NCBI RefSeq assembly: GCF_021556615.1
Contig: NZ_JAKGGD010000012.1
Coordinates: forward strand, 1-32,758
DNA length: 32,758 nt
DNA from: Paracoccus salsus
GTDB taxonomy: Bacteria; Pseudomonadota; Alphaproteobacteria; Rhodobacterales; Rhodobacteraceae
Reading direction: 5' to 3'
Made by a program: the position numbers and the translations under genes. This document shows positions 24,176 through 32,596 of the stretch, one piece after another. Position 1 is the first letter of the stretch. Every line of letters begins with the position of its first letter. The notes under the pieces were generated by a model that worked only from the letters and a program-made list of their open reading frames with translations, had not been told where the DNA came from and made no database searches.

Positions 24176-25690
24176 TCAGCCCTTGAACAACCCCTCATAG
24201 CGCGCGCGCAGCGCGGCCTTCTGGACCTTGCCCATGGTGTTTCGCGGCAACGTATCGACCAGAAGCACCTTCCTGGGCTGCTTGAAGCGCGCCAGCCGGT
24301 CTGACAGCGCGTCGATGATGGCCTGCGGTTGGGGCGCGGCGGCCTCCCTGGCGGGCACGACGATGGCCACCACGCCCTCGCCGAAATCGGGATGCGGCAC
24401 GCCGATCACGGCGCTTTCAAGAACGCCCGGCATGTCGTCGATCAGCAATTCGACTTCCTTGGGGTAGATGTTGAACCCGCCCGAGATGATCAGGTCCTTG
24501 CCGCGCCCGACGATGACCACATAGCCGTCGTCGTCGATCATGCCCAGATCGCCGGTCTTGAACCAGCCATCCGCGGCCAGTTCCTCGGCGGTCTTTTCCG
24601 GCATGCGCCAGTAGCCCAGGAAGACGTTGCCGCCACGCACCTCGATCATGCCGATCTGGCCTTGCGGCAACGTGGCCCCATCCTCGCCGGTGATCTTCAA
24701 CTCGACGCCGGGCAGCGCAAAGCCCACGGTCCCCGCGCGCCGCTCTCCCTCATAGGGGTTCGAGGTGTTCATGCTGGTTTCGGTCATCCCGTACCGCTCC
24801 AGGATGCGGTGTCCGGTGCGCTCTTCGAAGGCGCGATGCGTCTCGGCCAGCAGGGGCGCGCTGCCCGAGGTGAACAGCCGCATGTTGCGGACCAGGTCAC
24901 GGGTGAAGTCGGCGCGGTCCAGCAGGCGCGTGTAAAAGGTCGGAACGCCCATCATGCTGGTCGCCTGCGGCAGGACGTCGATCACCGTGTCGGCATCGAA
25001 TTTCGGCAGCCAGATCATCGCGCCGCCGGTCAGCATGACCACGTTCGAGGCCACGAACAGCCCATGCGTGTGAAAGATCGGCAGGGCGTGCAGCAGCACG
25101 TCGTCGCTGGTAAAGCGCCAGGCCTCGGCAAGGGTGCGCGCGTTGGACAGCAGGTTGTCATGGCTCAGCATGGCGCCCTTGGACCGGCCCGTGGTTCCCG
25201 ACGTATAGAGGATGGCGGCCAGATCACGCCCGGCGCGTGGGACGGGTGTGTGCCGTTCGGGATGGGTGATGGCGGCGTCCATCAGGCTGCCCCTGCCATC
25301 GGCGCCAAGCGTCATCAACCGGCCATTTCCGGCCGCCATGAATGCGTCGCGCCCTGCCTCGCGCGTCGGGTCGCACACGATCAGCGCCGGCTCTGCATCG
25401 CCGATGAAATAGCCGATTTCGGCGGGGGTGTAGGCGCTGTTCAGCGGCAGGAAGACCCCGCCGGCACGGACCGTCGCCAGATACAGCGCGAGGGCTTCGG
25501 GCGATTTCTCGATCTGCGCGGCCACGCGATCACCTGGCCGGACACCTTCGGCCACCAGCAGGTTCGCCAGCCGGCCAGACAGAAGATGGATGTCGTCATA
25601 GCTGAGGCGCGCGCCGTCGGGCAGGACGAGGAAATCGCGGCTCACACCCTGGTGCGAAGCCATCAAGGCGTCGAAAAGCGTATTCGTCAT
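24176..25690 (-). CDS. matB: Malonyl-CoA synthetase (AMP-forming acyl-CoA synthetase)
   Basis: A 504-residue ANL-superfamily ligase that activates malonate to malonyl-CoA with ATP. The phosphate-binding loop YTSGTTGRSKG is at about 162-172. Motifs RYGMTETSM, GWFKTGDLG and GRGKDLIISGGFNIYPKEVE follow, with the C-terminal catalytic Lys in RNTMGKVQK. Assignment to MatB rests on the overall sequence plus the four-base overlap with malonyl-CoA decarboxylase (ATGA at 25687-25690). The pair turns malonate into acetyl-CoA and CO2. It converges with aroQ over a 25-base gap. Confidence 0.95.
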   Translation of the reverse strand: MTNTLFDALMASHQGVSRDFLVLPDGARLSYDDIHLLSGRLANLLVAEGVRPGDRVAAQIEKSPEALALYLATVRAGGVFLPLNSAYTPAEIGYFIGDAEPALIVCDPTREAGRDAFMAAGNGRLMTLGADGRGSLMDAAITHPERHTPVPRAGRDLAAILYTSGTTGRSKGAMLSHDNLLSNARTLAEAWRFTSDDVLLHALPIFHTHGLFVASNVVMLTGGAMIWLPKFDADTVIDVLPQATSMMGVPTFYTRLLDRADFTRDLVRNMRLFTSGSAPLLAETHRAFEERTGHRILERYGMTETSMNTSNPYEGERRAGTVGFALPGVELKITGEDGATLPQGQIGMIEVRGGNVFLGYWRMPEKTAEELAADGWFKTGDLGMIDDDGYVVIVGRGKDLIISGGFNIYPKEVELLIDDMPGVLESAVIGVPHPDFGEGVVAIVVPAREAAAPQPQAIIDALSDRLARFKQPRKVLLVDTLPRNTMGKVQKAALRARYEGLFKG

Positions 25691-26997
25691 GTCTGTGCGT
25701 CCGTCCTGGTGCCCCCGGCCTCGGCATCGGCCCGCCGTGCGACATCCTGCAGCCGTCTGGGCGCGGCGATGACCCCGCGCTCGGTGAAGTCGTCGTGCTG
25801 GGCCTCGATCCGGGTCCGGTCATAGAGATAATTGGCCATCATCCCAAGGCTTTGCGATCGGCCTCGCGGCGACAGGTCGGCCCCGGCGATGACCCGGTGC
25901 GCCTCTGCGCCATTGCCCAGATGAAAACGCGCGACCGGGTCGCGCGGCCGGCCTCTGCCGTCCTTGGCCAGCAACAGGTAACGCGCGGTCTGCGCCGCCA
26001 ATGCCTCGGGTTGCGGGTCGTCGAGAAGGGCGCGAACCGGGGCCTCGCCCGCCGCCGCGCGCTCCTCGAGCCATGACCGAAGGCCGGGGATCGGCGACAG
26101 GGTGACAAAGGTCGTCAGGTTTGGCAACTCGCGCGACAACTCGGCGACCACGTTCTTGATCAGCAGGTTGCCGAAGCTGATCCCGGCCATCCCCGTCTGG
26201 CAGTTCGAGATCGAGTAGAACACGGCCGTGTCAGCCTCGACCGGGGACAGAGGGCCGCGAGCCTCGTCGATCAGGGTCTGGATCGAATCAGGCAGGCCCT
26301 TGGTCAGCGCAACCTCGACGAAGATCAGCGGATCGTCGGGCATGGCGGGGTGCATATAGGCGTAACAGCGCCGATCAACCGGCAACACGCGGCGCTGGAG
26401 GTCGCGAAAGTCGCGAATTTCGTGGACCGCCTCGTATTCGATCAGTTTTTCCAGAAGCAGCGCGGGGCTGCGCCAGTCGATCCGCACCAGTTCCAGGAAG
26501 CCGCGATTGAACCAAGATCGCAGCAGATGCCGGAAATCCGCATCGACCCGGCCGAAGCTCGTGTCGCCGCCGGTCAGGCGCAGCAGATCGGCGCGCATCC
26601 CCACCAGCCGTGCGGTTCCCCCCGGGGCCATGTTCAGCCGGCGCAGCAATTCCTGGCGGGGCGGCTCGGCCAGCCGCGACAGGCTTTCCAGATCGCCGGG
26701 GTCGCGGCTCTTGAGCCAGGTTTCCGCCGCCCGTGCCAGCGCCTCCTGCTCGGGGTCGAAACCATCCCGCATTCCTTCGAAGAATGTTCGTTTTCCGCGA
26801 TCGTCCAGCACGGCATAGGCGTCAAGCACATCGGCCGCGACCGCCATGCCGCGTGTCTCGGATCGCAGGCCGGGCAAGGACCGGGCGATCTGGATCAGGT
26901 CCTTGGGGATCGACGGGCCAGCGTCTCTGCCGCGCCGCCAGCCGGTATTGACGACGAGGCTGCTGAGCCGATCGTAAAGTTGCGCGGTCAGGGTCAT
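25687..26997 (-). CDS. matA: Malonyl-CoA decarboxylase
   Basis: A 436-residue enzyme turning malonyl-CoA into acetyl-CoA and CO2. The helical N-terminal domain is followed by the acetyltransferase-like catalytic domain: AVFYSISNCQTGMAGISFGN, then LIKNVVAELSRELPNLTTFV, TLSPIPGLRSWL, and FHLGNGAEAHRVIAGADLS with the conserved active-site His. The last block, SLGMMANYLYD, is also typical. The start codon overlaps the stop of a TRAP permease remnant (TTATGA), and there is no strong ribosome-binding site. This suggests that it was translated by coupling to the lost transporter gene. Confidence 0.95.
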   Translation of the reverse strand: MTLTAQLYDRLSSLVVNTGWRRGRDAGPSIPKDLIQIARSLPGLRSETRGMAVAADVLDAYAVLDDRGKRTFFEGMRDGFDPEQEALARAAETWLKSRDPGDLESLSRLAEPPRQELLRRLNMAPGGTARLVGMRADLLRLTGGDTSFGRVDADFRHLLRSWFNRGFLELVRIDWRSPALLLEKLIEYEAVHEIRDFRDLQRRVLPVDRRCYAYMHPAMPDDPLIFVEVALTKGLPDSIQTLIDEARGPLSPVEADTAVFYSISNCQTGMAGISFGNLLIKNVVAELSRELPNLTTFVTLSPIPGLRSWLEERAAAGEAPVRALLDDPQPEALAAQTARYLLLAKDGRGRPRDPVARFHLGNGAEAHRVIAGADLSPRGRSQSLGMMANYLYDRTRIEAQHDDFTERGVIAAPRRLQDVARRADAEAGGTRTDAQT

Positions 26998-27211
26998 AAG
27001 GCGGGTCCCATGATCAACTCTGGCAGGAACAGCGCGATCTGCGGGAAGATGGCCAGCAGGATCATCCCCAGCACCATCATGCCCACAAACGGCAACCGTC
27101 CGTACCAGATGTCGCGCAGGCTGATCTGCGGTGCAAGACCGTTGATGACATGCAGGATCAGCCCGAAGCGGAAGTGATCGGCCCGATTTCCGTCTTGATC
27201 GTCAGCATCAT
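26994..27211 (-). pseudogene. Frameshifted C-terminal remnant of a TRAP transporter large permease (DctM)
   Basis: The minus strand first reads MMLTIKTEIGPIT (from 27211), then in another frame GLILHVINGLAPQ and ISLRDIWYGRLPFVGMM up to PQIALFLPELIMGPAL and stop. Joined, this is the end of DctM, whose intact form has an ITPPxGL segment where the frames break (about 27165-27176). Fourteen bases stand where fifteen are expected, which fits a one-base deletion. Everything upstream of it is missing. Its stop overlaps the malonyl-CoA decarboxylase ATG, so this was once a TRAP-malonate operon. Confidence 0.75.
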
Positions 27212-27225
27212 CGCAGACCCACCTT

Positions 27226-27722
27226 GGCACATTTATGCCGTCTGGGGGCGGTCACATCATCAGGGCCATTCGGCGCAGATCCAGCGCGCCCGGGCTGCGA
27301 ACGGGCGCGCGCCGCGGCGACCGCGTGACCCGCATCGCGGCAGCCTGATCGAGCGGAAACGCTGCGTCAGGGCCGGCGTCTGCTTCCCGAGTGAAGCTGC
27401 CCCTGACAGATCGCGGGGCAAGGCCGGGCCCCCGCCGCGCCATTGCGGCCGCGGCCCTGTGGCGAAGCTCGATGCCGTGATCCGCCCACATCGGCCGCCC
27501 GCGTTGTGCGGGCTGACATTCCGCTTCATTTTCATGGGCCTGCAAGTTCCCGTCGTTTCGCAGCAGTCGCGCGGCGCACGCAAAAACCTGCGTCGTCATG
27601 GCGATCACGGGCGGCATCGCAGGGCCGACCGCGATCGCCCTGCGTTTGTGCAAGCGCGGCTGGACCCCGGGGGCGCGAAAGACTATCCCTGCGCCACACA
27701 GGACAGCGGCAAGAACCGGGAC
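27226..27722. other. Gap without a supported gene, probable deletion scar
   Basis: About 500 bases lie between the TRAP remnant and the membrane protein gene. Long frames exist on both strands (minus 27252-27731, plus 27443-27997), but none has a recognisable product or a clear ribosome-binding site. This is where the rest of the TRAP genes would be expected, so I read it as degraded or replaced DNA. Confidence 0.45.
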
Positions 27723-28541
27723 ATGGCCCACTCACAAAGCGAAACGGCGCGGTGTCGGGCCGTGGACGGGTTCGTGCGCGCGCGTTTCGGACCGCGGGGC
27801 ACGTTGCGGCTGCATCGCGCGGCGCTGGGGCTGGATCTGCTGCGTGCCCCGGTGAATGTCGCGCTGTCGCCCGTCTTTCTGGCCACCCGGCTTGCGGCGT
27901 GGCTGTTCAGGCTGGCGGGGATGGGCCGGATTTCTGCCTGGCTGGCGGGGAGGCGGGTTTTCCTGCCCTCGGACCTCGCCCGACTGCTGCGCGATGACCT
28001 GACGGTTTTTCTTCAATCGATGCAGGCACAGGGGCTGGTGGCCGAACTGCCGCCCGAAGATCTGCGACGTGCAGTGGCAGATTATACCGAGACGCGCAAC
28101 GCGGTCGCCGAAATCACCACCTCGCTGATTGTGCTGGCCGCCGGGCTGGTGTTGTTCGGCGCCACAACGCCCGGCGTGATCTCGCTGGCCGGTCCGGTGG
28201 CAGAGATGCGGGCCCAACAGCGCGCGATCCAGGATTTCGCCTTCGGCAGCGGGCTGGGACGGCTGTGGAACGGGATCTTTCCCGCGGAACCCGGCGCGGC
28301 GCAAGTGCTGCTGACGGGGCTGGCGCTGGCGGCGGTGGCGTCCACGGTCACCGCCTTCGCCGGGTTGCTGGCCGACCCGGTGCAGGTCTGGACCGGCGTG
28401 CACCGGCGACGACTGATGCGCCTGCTGGCGCGGCTGGATCGGCAAAGCGGTTCTGCGACGCTGGAACGTGAGCACCTGTTGGCGCGCGGCGGCGATCTGG
28501 CCGATGCGGCGCTGGCGCTGTGGCGCAATCTGCGTGGCTAG
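27723..28541 (+). CDS. Predicted membrane protein, possibly DUF6635 family
   Basis: A 272-residue protein with a basic N-terminal amphipathic part (VDGFVRARFGPRGTLRLHRA) and hydrophobic stretches at about 38-66, 130-158 and 192-215. Charged segments lie between them and a basic C-terminal tail (HRRRLMRLLARLDR) follows. From memory it resembles a family of Rhodobacteraceae membrane proteins annotated DUF6635; this was not verified. The frame is open far upstream, but the sequence becomes protein-like only near ATG 27723. The ribosome-binding site is weak. No enzymatic motif is visible. Confidence 0.75.
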   Translation: MAHSQSETARCRAVDGFVRARFGPRGTLRLHRAALGLDLLRAPVNVALSPVFLATRLAAWLFRLAGMGRISAWLAGRRVFLPSDLARLLRDDLTVFLQSMQAQGLVAELPPEDLRRAVADYTETRNAVAEITTSLIVLAAGLVLFGATTPGVISLAGPVAEMRAQQRAIQDFAFGSGLGRLWNGIFPAEPGAAQVLLTGLALAAVASTVTAFAGLLADPVQVWTGVHRRRLMRLLARLDRQSGSATLEREHLLARGGDLADAALALWRNLRG

Positions 28542-28898
28542 GTGGCGCCAGGACGGCATATTGCAGCGCGCTGCGAGACGATCGCCAGCGTCCCGGTTCC
28601 GGTGAAGGCGACAGCCCTCCCGGCGATCTGCGGTCACAGCGCCTCCTGCAACGCGCTTGGCGCGGGCGCCGGCAGCGCGCGGCGCGGACGCGGATCGCCG
28701 CGGACAATACAGCTGACCGGCGTTCCGGCACATCGTCCTGGCCCAGGCAGGCGGGTTCCGGGTCTGGAAAGCCGGATCCTGCGGTCAGTTCGACCCACGG
28801 CCGATCAGATGGCGCGGTTTGTCTGGAGAGGCATCGACGATCCGGCCAGCGAAACGGCAGGGCAGCGTCGGCCGTGCCCGATCCCACGACCACGGATG
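28542..28898. other. Gap without a supported gene
   Basis: The 357 bases between the membrane protein and the end of rsgA contain arginine-rich open frames on both strands but no credible product. There is no obvious terminator hairpin with a T-tract. Confidence 0.45.
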
Positions 28899-29933
28899 TC
28901 AGCGTCGTTTGCCGGGAATGCTCACCGTCCTGTTTCCACGCGGACCCGAGCGGACCGGAGTGTTGGCCCGGTTCTCGTCGGACAGCTTGCGCCAACGGGC
29001 CAGCCGGTCGGGGTCAAGGGCTCCGGCGGCGACGGCCGCCTGGACCGCGCAGCCGGGTTCATGCGTGTGGGTGCAATCCCTGAAACGGCATTCCGGCGCC
29101 AGCTCGGCGACTTCGGCAAACAGCAGGTCCAATCCACTGCCGATATCGCTTACCTGAAGCGATCGCATCCCGGGCGTGTCGATGATCCAGCCGCCAGCAA
29201 CCATCGCGTGCAGAGAGCGTGAGGTGGTCGTGTGGCGACCCTTGGCATCGGCCTCGCGGATGCTGCCGGTCGGCTGCGCCTCATCCGGAGTCTTCGCCGC
29301 AAGTGTGTTCAACAGCGACGACTTTCCCACGCCGGAGGATCCGACAAGCGCGATCGTCTGTCCGGGCGCGCACCAGCGCGCCAGCGTCAGCGCCGCCTCG
29401 GGCGACTTGGCGTTCAGTGTCACGACGTCCAGCCCACGCTGCAGCGCCGCCGCGCGCTGTCGGTAGGGTTCGGCGTCGTCAACCTGGTCGGCCTTTGTCA
29501 GCACGATCACCGGCGTCGTTCCCGCCTCGTTGGCAAGTGCCAGATAGCGTTCCAGACGCGCCGGGTTCAGGTCGTCATTGCAGGACGAGACGATGAAAAG
29601 CGTGTCCACGTTGGCGGCGATCAGCTGCGGTCCCCGAGCGCCTTCGGTGCGCCGTTGCAGCAGGGTCCTGCGGTCCAGCCGACGGACCAGCATCCGGGCT
29701 TCGGGTTCGACCAGGACCCAGTCCCCGACGGCGTGATCCGTTGTGCGCGCCTCGGCTGGCAAGGTCAGCCTGACCCGCCCCCTGCGGGATTGGGCCGTCA
29801 TTGTCGAGCGATGAACGGTCGCGACGCGCATCCGGTCAAGACCAGTCTCTTCCGGGGTCAGCTGCTCATCGAAGAATGCCGACCAACCAAGGGCGGCCAA
29901 TGAAATAGTTGTCTGATCCGATGGCTGGCTCAC
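28899..29933 (-). CDS. rsgA: Ribosome small-subunit-dependent GTPase RsgA
   Basis: A 344-residue GTPase that checks late assembly of the 30S subunit. The order of GTP motifs is circularly permuted, the mark of this family: G4 TKAD (146-149), G1 GSSGVGKSS (198-206), then G3 DTPG (252-255). The N-terminal OB-fold precedes them, and the C-terminal zinc knuckle has Cys282, Cys287, His289 and Cys295. GTG 29933 is chosen as start because GAGG is five bases upstream and the length fits. The frame runs open to 30026 with an unlikely N-terminus. It is divergent from the VaFE-like gene. Confidence 0.94.
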   Translation of the reverse strand: MSQPSDQTTISLAALGWSAFFDEQLTPEETGLDRMRVATVHRSTMTAQSRRGRVRLTLPAEARTTDHAVGDWVLVEPEARMLVRRLDRRTLLQRRTEGARGPQLIAANVDTLFIVSSCNDDLNPARLERYLALANEAGTTPVIVLTKADQVDDAEPYRQRAAALQRGLDVVTLNAKSPEAALTLARWCAPGQTIALVGSSGVGKSSLLNTLAAKTPDEAQPTGSIREADAKGRHTTTSRSLHAMVAGGWIIDTPGMRSLQVSDIGSGLDLLFAEVAELAPECRFRDCTHTHEPGCAVQAAVAAGALDPDRLARWRKLSDENRANTPVRSGPRGNRTVSIPGKRR

Positions 29934-30081
29934 ATCAGCCTCATGGGCGCGACGACGGGTTAATGCAACCCCTGCCGCACCGCCTGCATGTTCTGGTCCG
30001 GAATCTGTCACGCGTCGCGGCGACATCCGGTTGATCGCCTCGTCCGTCAGGGTTAGTCTAATGAGACATATGGAGGTTCAG

Positions 30082-30984
30082 ATGGACAAGCTCTTCCCGC
30101 GCGGAGGCGTGTTGACGTTGGCGTTGGTGTTGGCCGGAATGGCCCAGGCCGAGACTGCAACCGGCGAGGCCTCGCTGTCGGCGGTGCTGGTCGATGCCCT
30201 GGACGACAATCGTTTCTTCACCCGGACCGGCGGCACAGCGCGTGACGATGTGGCCTATCGTGGCCTCACGGCCGGCCAAGCCTACACGATCGCCGCGCAG
30301 CTTGTCGAAGCCGCTTCCGGCAAGCCTGTGGGCGACCCGGTCTTCGTCGGGTTCACCGCCGACGCGGCCGAAGGCGCCATTGCCGTCTCGATCCCGGTGG
30401 CCGCGAATCGAACCCGCTACAACATCGACTATTCAAGCCATCTGACCCTGTATGAGGGCGAGGTAGACGAAGGCAGCGCGGCCAGCGCCAACGTCCTGGC
30501 CCGACTGGCGGAGGATCGGACCGACGACCGCGTGATCCAGGTGCATGCGGTACAGCGGGTCAGCGTCAGCGCCGCCGACGCGGCAGACGGCGACCGGGCA
30601 CTGCCTGCCGAGGGTGGCACCATCGTGGCGACGGTCGATTACGAAAACCTCGTCGAGGGTTACCACTATACCCTGTGGGGAGAGTTGCTGAAGACCAGCG
30701 GGCAGTCCACCGGCATCTTTTCAGCCATTCCCGATTACGTGCCCGAAACCAAGAACGGCACCGTGGACATGAGCTTCGAGGTGCCAGAGGGCCTGGACGG
30801 GCTGCAACTGGTGCCCAGCATCGGGCTTTACCACCAGTCGCGGGTCGAGTTGCAGCCGAACGGCATGCTGACGATCCTGCCGGACGCGCCGAATCCGGTG
30901 ATGATCGCCTCGGACCCAAATCTCGACATTGACGAGAAACGTGTCGATATCGGCACTTTGTTCCAGATGGACGACGCGGAATAG
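30082..30984 (+). CDS. Secreted protein with two VaFE/Ig-like repeats
   Basis: A 300-residue exported protein. The signal peptide is MDKLFPRGGVLTLALVLAG ending near AQAET. Two similar beta-rich repeats follow (about 30-130 and 155-260). Each has the pattern D-x-V-x-Y or V-D-Y, then L-x-x-G-x-x-Y, an L/E-L-L stretch, and a G-x-x-x-x-F/I strand: DDVAYRGLTAGQAYTIAAQL against TVDYENLVEGYHYTLWGELL. This resembles VaFE (T-Q ester-bond) domains of Gram-positive surface proteins, although the diagnostic VaFE tail is not clear. ATG 30082 has GGAGG five bases upstream. The acidic C-terminus lacks a sorting motif, so it is probably periplasmic or released. Confidence 0.8.
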   Translation: MDKLFPRGGVLTLALVLAGMAQAETATGEASLSAVLVDALDDNRFFTRTGGTARDDVAYRGLTAGQAYTIAAQLVEAASGKPVGDPVFVGFTADAAEGAIAVSIPVAANRTRYNIDYSSHLTLYEGEVDEGSAASANVLARLAEDRTDDRVIQVHAVQRVSVSAADAADGDRALPAEGGTIVATVDYENLVEGYHYTLWGELLKTSGQSTGIFSAIPDYVPETKNGTVDMSFEVPEGLDGLQLVPSIGLYHQSRVELQPNGMLTILPDAPNPVMIASDPNLDIDEKRVDIGTLFQMDDAE

Positions 30985-31026
30985 GCCGGGGATCGCTGCG
31001 GTCGATCAGGCCCCCCGACACATGGT

Positions 31027-31061
31027 GGCATGAGTCGTGCGGGAAACGCACGGCTCATGCC
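31027..31061. terminator. Bidirectional hairpin between convergent genes
   Basis: GGCATGAGTCGTGCG (31027-31041) pairs with CGCACGGCTCATGCC (31047-31061) with one wobble and a GGAAA loop. It overlaps the last codons of the Hen1-like gene and follows the VaFE-like gene by about 40 bases. There is no T-tract. Confidence 0.6.
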
Positions 31062-31678
31062 GTGTCTGTCCCTGAGACGATCCCGGCCAGCCTGAATACG
31101 CCCAGCTGGCTTGCCCCGCCCAGTTCGGGATGGCTGCCGCCAATGTCGCGGAACTCGACCTCGTAGCCGGCATCGCCGGCCGCCCGACGCGCCCATTTGC
31201 GAAATCGCCAGCGGCTCCATTCGAAGCGGTGATCGGGATGGCGGAACCGGTGCGACGGAACGCCAAGCAGCGGATTGAAATCGGCATTCGGCGTGGTGAT
31301 CACGACCGTCAGGGGCCGCATTTCCCGGAACAGGGCGCACTCCAGTCGTGACAGCCGGCAGGGGTCCACATGCTCGATGGTCTCGATCAGAACGGCACAG
31401 TCGAAACCCGTCATGTCGGCGGCGGGCTCGGTCATCGAGCCGTGCCGCAGCTCGACACGGCCAGCCCGCATCGCGACGCCGTCGAGGCGGCGCCTGAGCC
31501 GGTCAAGCGAGGACGCGCAGAGGTCCACGCCCAGCAGCGTCTCGAACCGGTCGTCGCATGCGAGGCGCACCAGCAGGTCGCCGTCGCCGCATCCAAGGTC
31601 AAGCACGCGCGAAGCGCCCGTCGCAAGCACAAGCGCATGGACGGTTTGCAGCCTTTCTTCGTGCAGCCAGCTGGTCAT
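31055..31678 (-). CDS. Hen1-like methyltransferase (RNA 3'-terminal 2'-O-methyltransferase domain)
   Basis: A 207-residue SAM-dependent methyltransferase. Motif I is VLDLGCGDGDLL (25-36). The Hen1 metal-binding set is present: E99-T-I-E102-H103 and a His in RHPDHRFEWSRWRF (His147 or His150). The VVITTPNADFNPLL block and the opening HEERL are also Hen1-like. Hen1 methylates the 2'-OH of the terminal ribose of RNA, in bacteria usually alongside Pnkp in RNA repair. This copy is the bare catalytic domain with no Pnkp or ligase in the window. ATG 31678 overlaps the stop of the upstream methyltransferase (ATGA), with GAGGGGGCGGA before it. Specificity is inferred from motifs. Confidence 0.85.
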   Translation of the reverse strand: MTSWLHEERLQTVHALVLATGASRVLDLGCGDGDLLVRLACDDRFETLLGVDLCASSLDRLRRRLDGVAMRAGRVELRHGSMTEPAADMTGFDCAVLIETIEHVDPCRLSRLECALFREMRPLTVVITTPNADFNPLLGVPSHRFRHPDHRFEWSRWRFRKWARRAAGDAGYEVEFRDIGGSHPELGGASQLGVFRLAGIVSGTDTA

Positions 31679-32358
31679 TCCGCCCCCTCGCCGGGGCGTC
31701 GCATCAGGACGATATCCTTCTCCGGGACCTCGCATGCCCAGCCCCAGGCCCGGGCAAGATGCCGGAACGTCTGCTCGCGATAGAAGACGACATGGGTCGG
31801 ATCCTTGCGGTAGCGCCAGCCCGCAAAGCGCTCGTCCTCGGTCTGGAACGCGGTCATGAGCGCCAGCCAGCCGCCCGGCCGAACCAGACCGCGCAGCCGT
31901 GCGAATTCCGCGGCAGGCGCGTGGAAATGTTCGGCCGCCTCCGTGCAGGTGACGAAATCGTAGATCCCGGCGAGCGGTCCACTGTCCGGTGCGAAAAAGG
32001 GATCGTACAGCGCCACCTGATGCCCCGCCTCGGACAGCATGGCGGCAAGGGCCGGGCCGGGTCCGCAGCCGTAGTCAAGCCCACGCGCGCCCGCGTCAAG
32101 CCGCGCCATCAGCGGGGTGGCCAGTCTGGACAGGAACGCCCGGTAGCGCGGGTCGTGGGGGTCGTTCTCGTGATGCAGATAGTGGGCATGTTCGTCGGCG
32201 CGTGAAAGCCGCAGCCGCTGATCCAGGACCGTGGCTGCACAATCGCCACAGCGCAGATAGTCGCGGGCGTCGATTCTGGCAAATGGCGCAAGGATGCCGT
32301 GTTCGCAGACCACGCAGGCGCAACCGGAAGCGGCGGCAAGTCTGATCGTTTCGCTCAT
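31675..32358 (-). CDS. Class I SAM methyltransferase with N-terminal zinc-finger pair
   Basis: A 227-residue protein. Two CxxC pairs (Cys15/18 and Cys37/40) form a probable zinc ribbon. The linker HEHAHYL-like (HAHYLHHENDPHDPRYRAFL) comes next, then a Rossmann methyltransferase with motif I DYGCGPG (95-101) and a motif IV-like TCTEAAEHFHAP. The ending WRYRKDPTHVVFYREQTF is strongly conserved in my memory of this uncharacterised family. The start is taken as ATG 32358, preceded by AAGGACGGA; ATG 32370 is possible and the frame stays open to 32601. It is translationally coupled to the Hen1-like gene. The substrate is unknown. Confidence 0.88.
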   Translation of the reverse strand: MSETIRLAAASGCACVVCEHGILAPFARIDARDYLRCGDCAATVLDQRLRLSRADEHAHYLHHENDPHDPRYRAFLSRLATPLMARLDAGARGLDYGCGPGPALAAMLSEAGHQVALYDPFFAPDSGPLAGIYDFVTCTEAAEHFHAPAAEFARLRGLVRPGGWLALMTAFQTEDERFAGWRYRKDPTHVVFYREQTFRHLARAWGWACEVPEKDIVLMRRPGEGAE

Positions 32359-32515
32359 TCCGTCCTTCATGCTGACGCCTGGCGGTTGGCCGCGAGTGTT
32401 TCCGTATTCCTGCATGCTGTCGAGCATGTGGCGAAAGTCGGGCCCCAGAGCGTCCAATCCCCCAGGCCGGACCGAATCGTCGCAGGCGGCAGACTGATCC
32501 GGTTGATCGGCCAAG

Positions 32516-32552
32516 GGAACACGCGTCTCGTCGTCCCCGAGGCGCGTGTTCC
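32516..32552. promoter_or_regulatory. Long hairpin in the leader of the methyltransferase pair
   Basis: GGAACACGCG (32516-32525) pairs perfectly with CGCGTGTTCC (32543-32552). After one mismatch the inner CTCG/CGAG continues the stem around a seven-base loop. On the minus strand it lies about 160 bases before the chosen start, where it could be a leader structure or an operator. Confidence 0.45.
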
Positions 32553-32596
32553 ATATGCGCCTCTCTTCTTCTGTCGGCCCTTCGATCCGACATGCA

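Noticed and set aside
27223..27238. TGGCAC...TGC resembling a sigma-54 promoter
   Set aside because: The spacing between the GG and GC elements is one base short and there is no suitable gene start just downstream.
28348..28995. 215-codon minus-strand frame before rsgA's end
   Set aside because: It is arginine/serine-rich, overlaps two better genes at its ends, and shows no domain.
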